A stretch of DNA of 34,862 nt from Hawksworthiomyces lignivorus. Taxonomy: Eukaryota > Ascomycota > Sordariomycetes > Ophiostomatales > Ophiostomataceae. The notes below the pieces were generated by a model. The model saw nothing but the letters and a program-made list of their open reading frames with translations. It had not been told where the DNA came from and did no database searches. The translations under genes and the position numbers were made by a program. Below are positions 34,835 to 34,862 of this stretch, one piece after another; the stretch's first letter is position 1; each line of letters starts with the position of its first letter. The stretch is taken from contig NTMA01000161.1 in the NCBI GenBank assembly GCA_002917075.1, positions 1-34,862 on the forward strand. The letters are read 5' to 3'.

Positions 34835-34862
34835 CCCCCCCCCCCCCCCCCCCCCCCCCCCC
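34835..34862. repeat. Poly(C) homopolymer at window end
   Basis: Twenty-eight consecutive C to the last base. Like the 60 A at the start, it suggests a contig boundary at a homopolymer. Confidence 0.9.

Overview
The window is nuclear DNA of a filamentous ascomycete, most likely a Sordariomycete. Seven protein-coding genes can be built. Between them they carry 16 short introns (62-124 nt) with GT...AG ends, many with a recognisable CTAAC/CTGAC branch site, and GC-rich coding exons. Six genes belong to well-known eukaryotic families. Species and order cannot be fixed from the sequence alone. The first 60 bases are all A and the last 28 are all C, so the window looks like a whole contig that breaks at homopolymers.

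Layout. The left 15.4 kb is gene-dense: RNA polymerase II subunit RPB3 (-), mitochondrial GrpE/Mge1 (+), an unrecognised 545-aa protein (-), replication factor C large subunit RFC1 (-), mitochondrial ribosomal protein uL16m/MRPL16 (+), and the TPR corepressor Cyc8/Ssn6 (-). RPB3/mge1 and rfc1/mrpl16 are head-to-head pairs sharing a promoter region. mge1 converges on the unknown gene, and mrpl16 converges on cyc8.

From about 16 kb to 29.4 kb there is no convincing gene. This stretch of about 13 kb has lower-GC, low-complexity DNA with homopolymer tracts, short inverted repeats and only short, unrecognisable ORFs. One gene follows, a TMEM115-like (DUF1751) Golgi membrane protein on the minus strand (29.4-30.7 kb). 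The last 4.1 kb again shows no gene.

The genes serve housekeeping roles: transcription (RPB3, Cyc8), DNA replication (RFC1), mitochondrial protein import and folding (Mge1), mitochondrial translation (MRPL16) and Golgi trafficking (TMEM115-like). They do not form a pathway or a secondary-metabolite cluster. I found no transposon, CRISPR, tRNA or rRNA gene, and no clearly novel system. The points most worth a second look are the large gene-poor interval, the unknown Cys/His-containing protein, several hairpins and shared motifs in the noncoding DNA, and some gene-model details.
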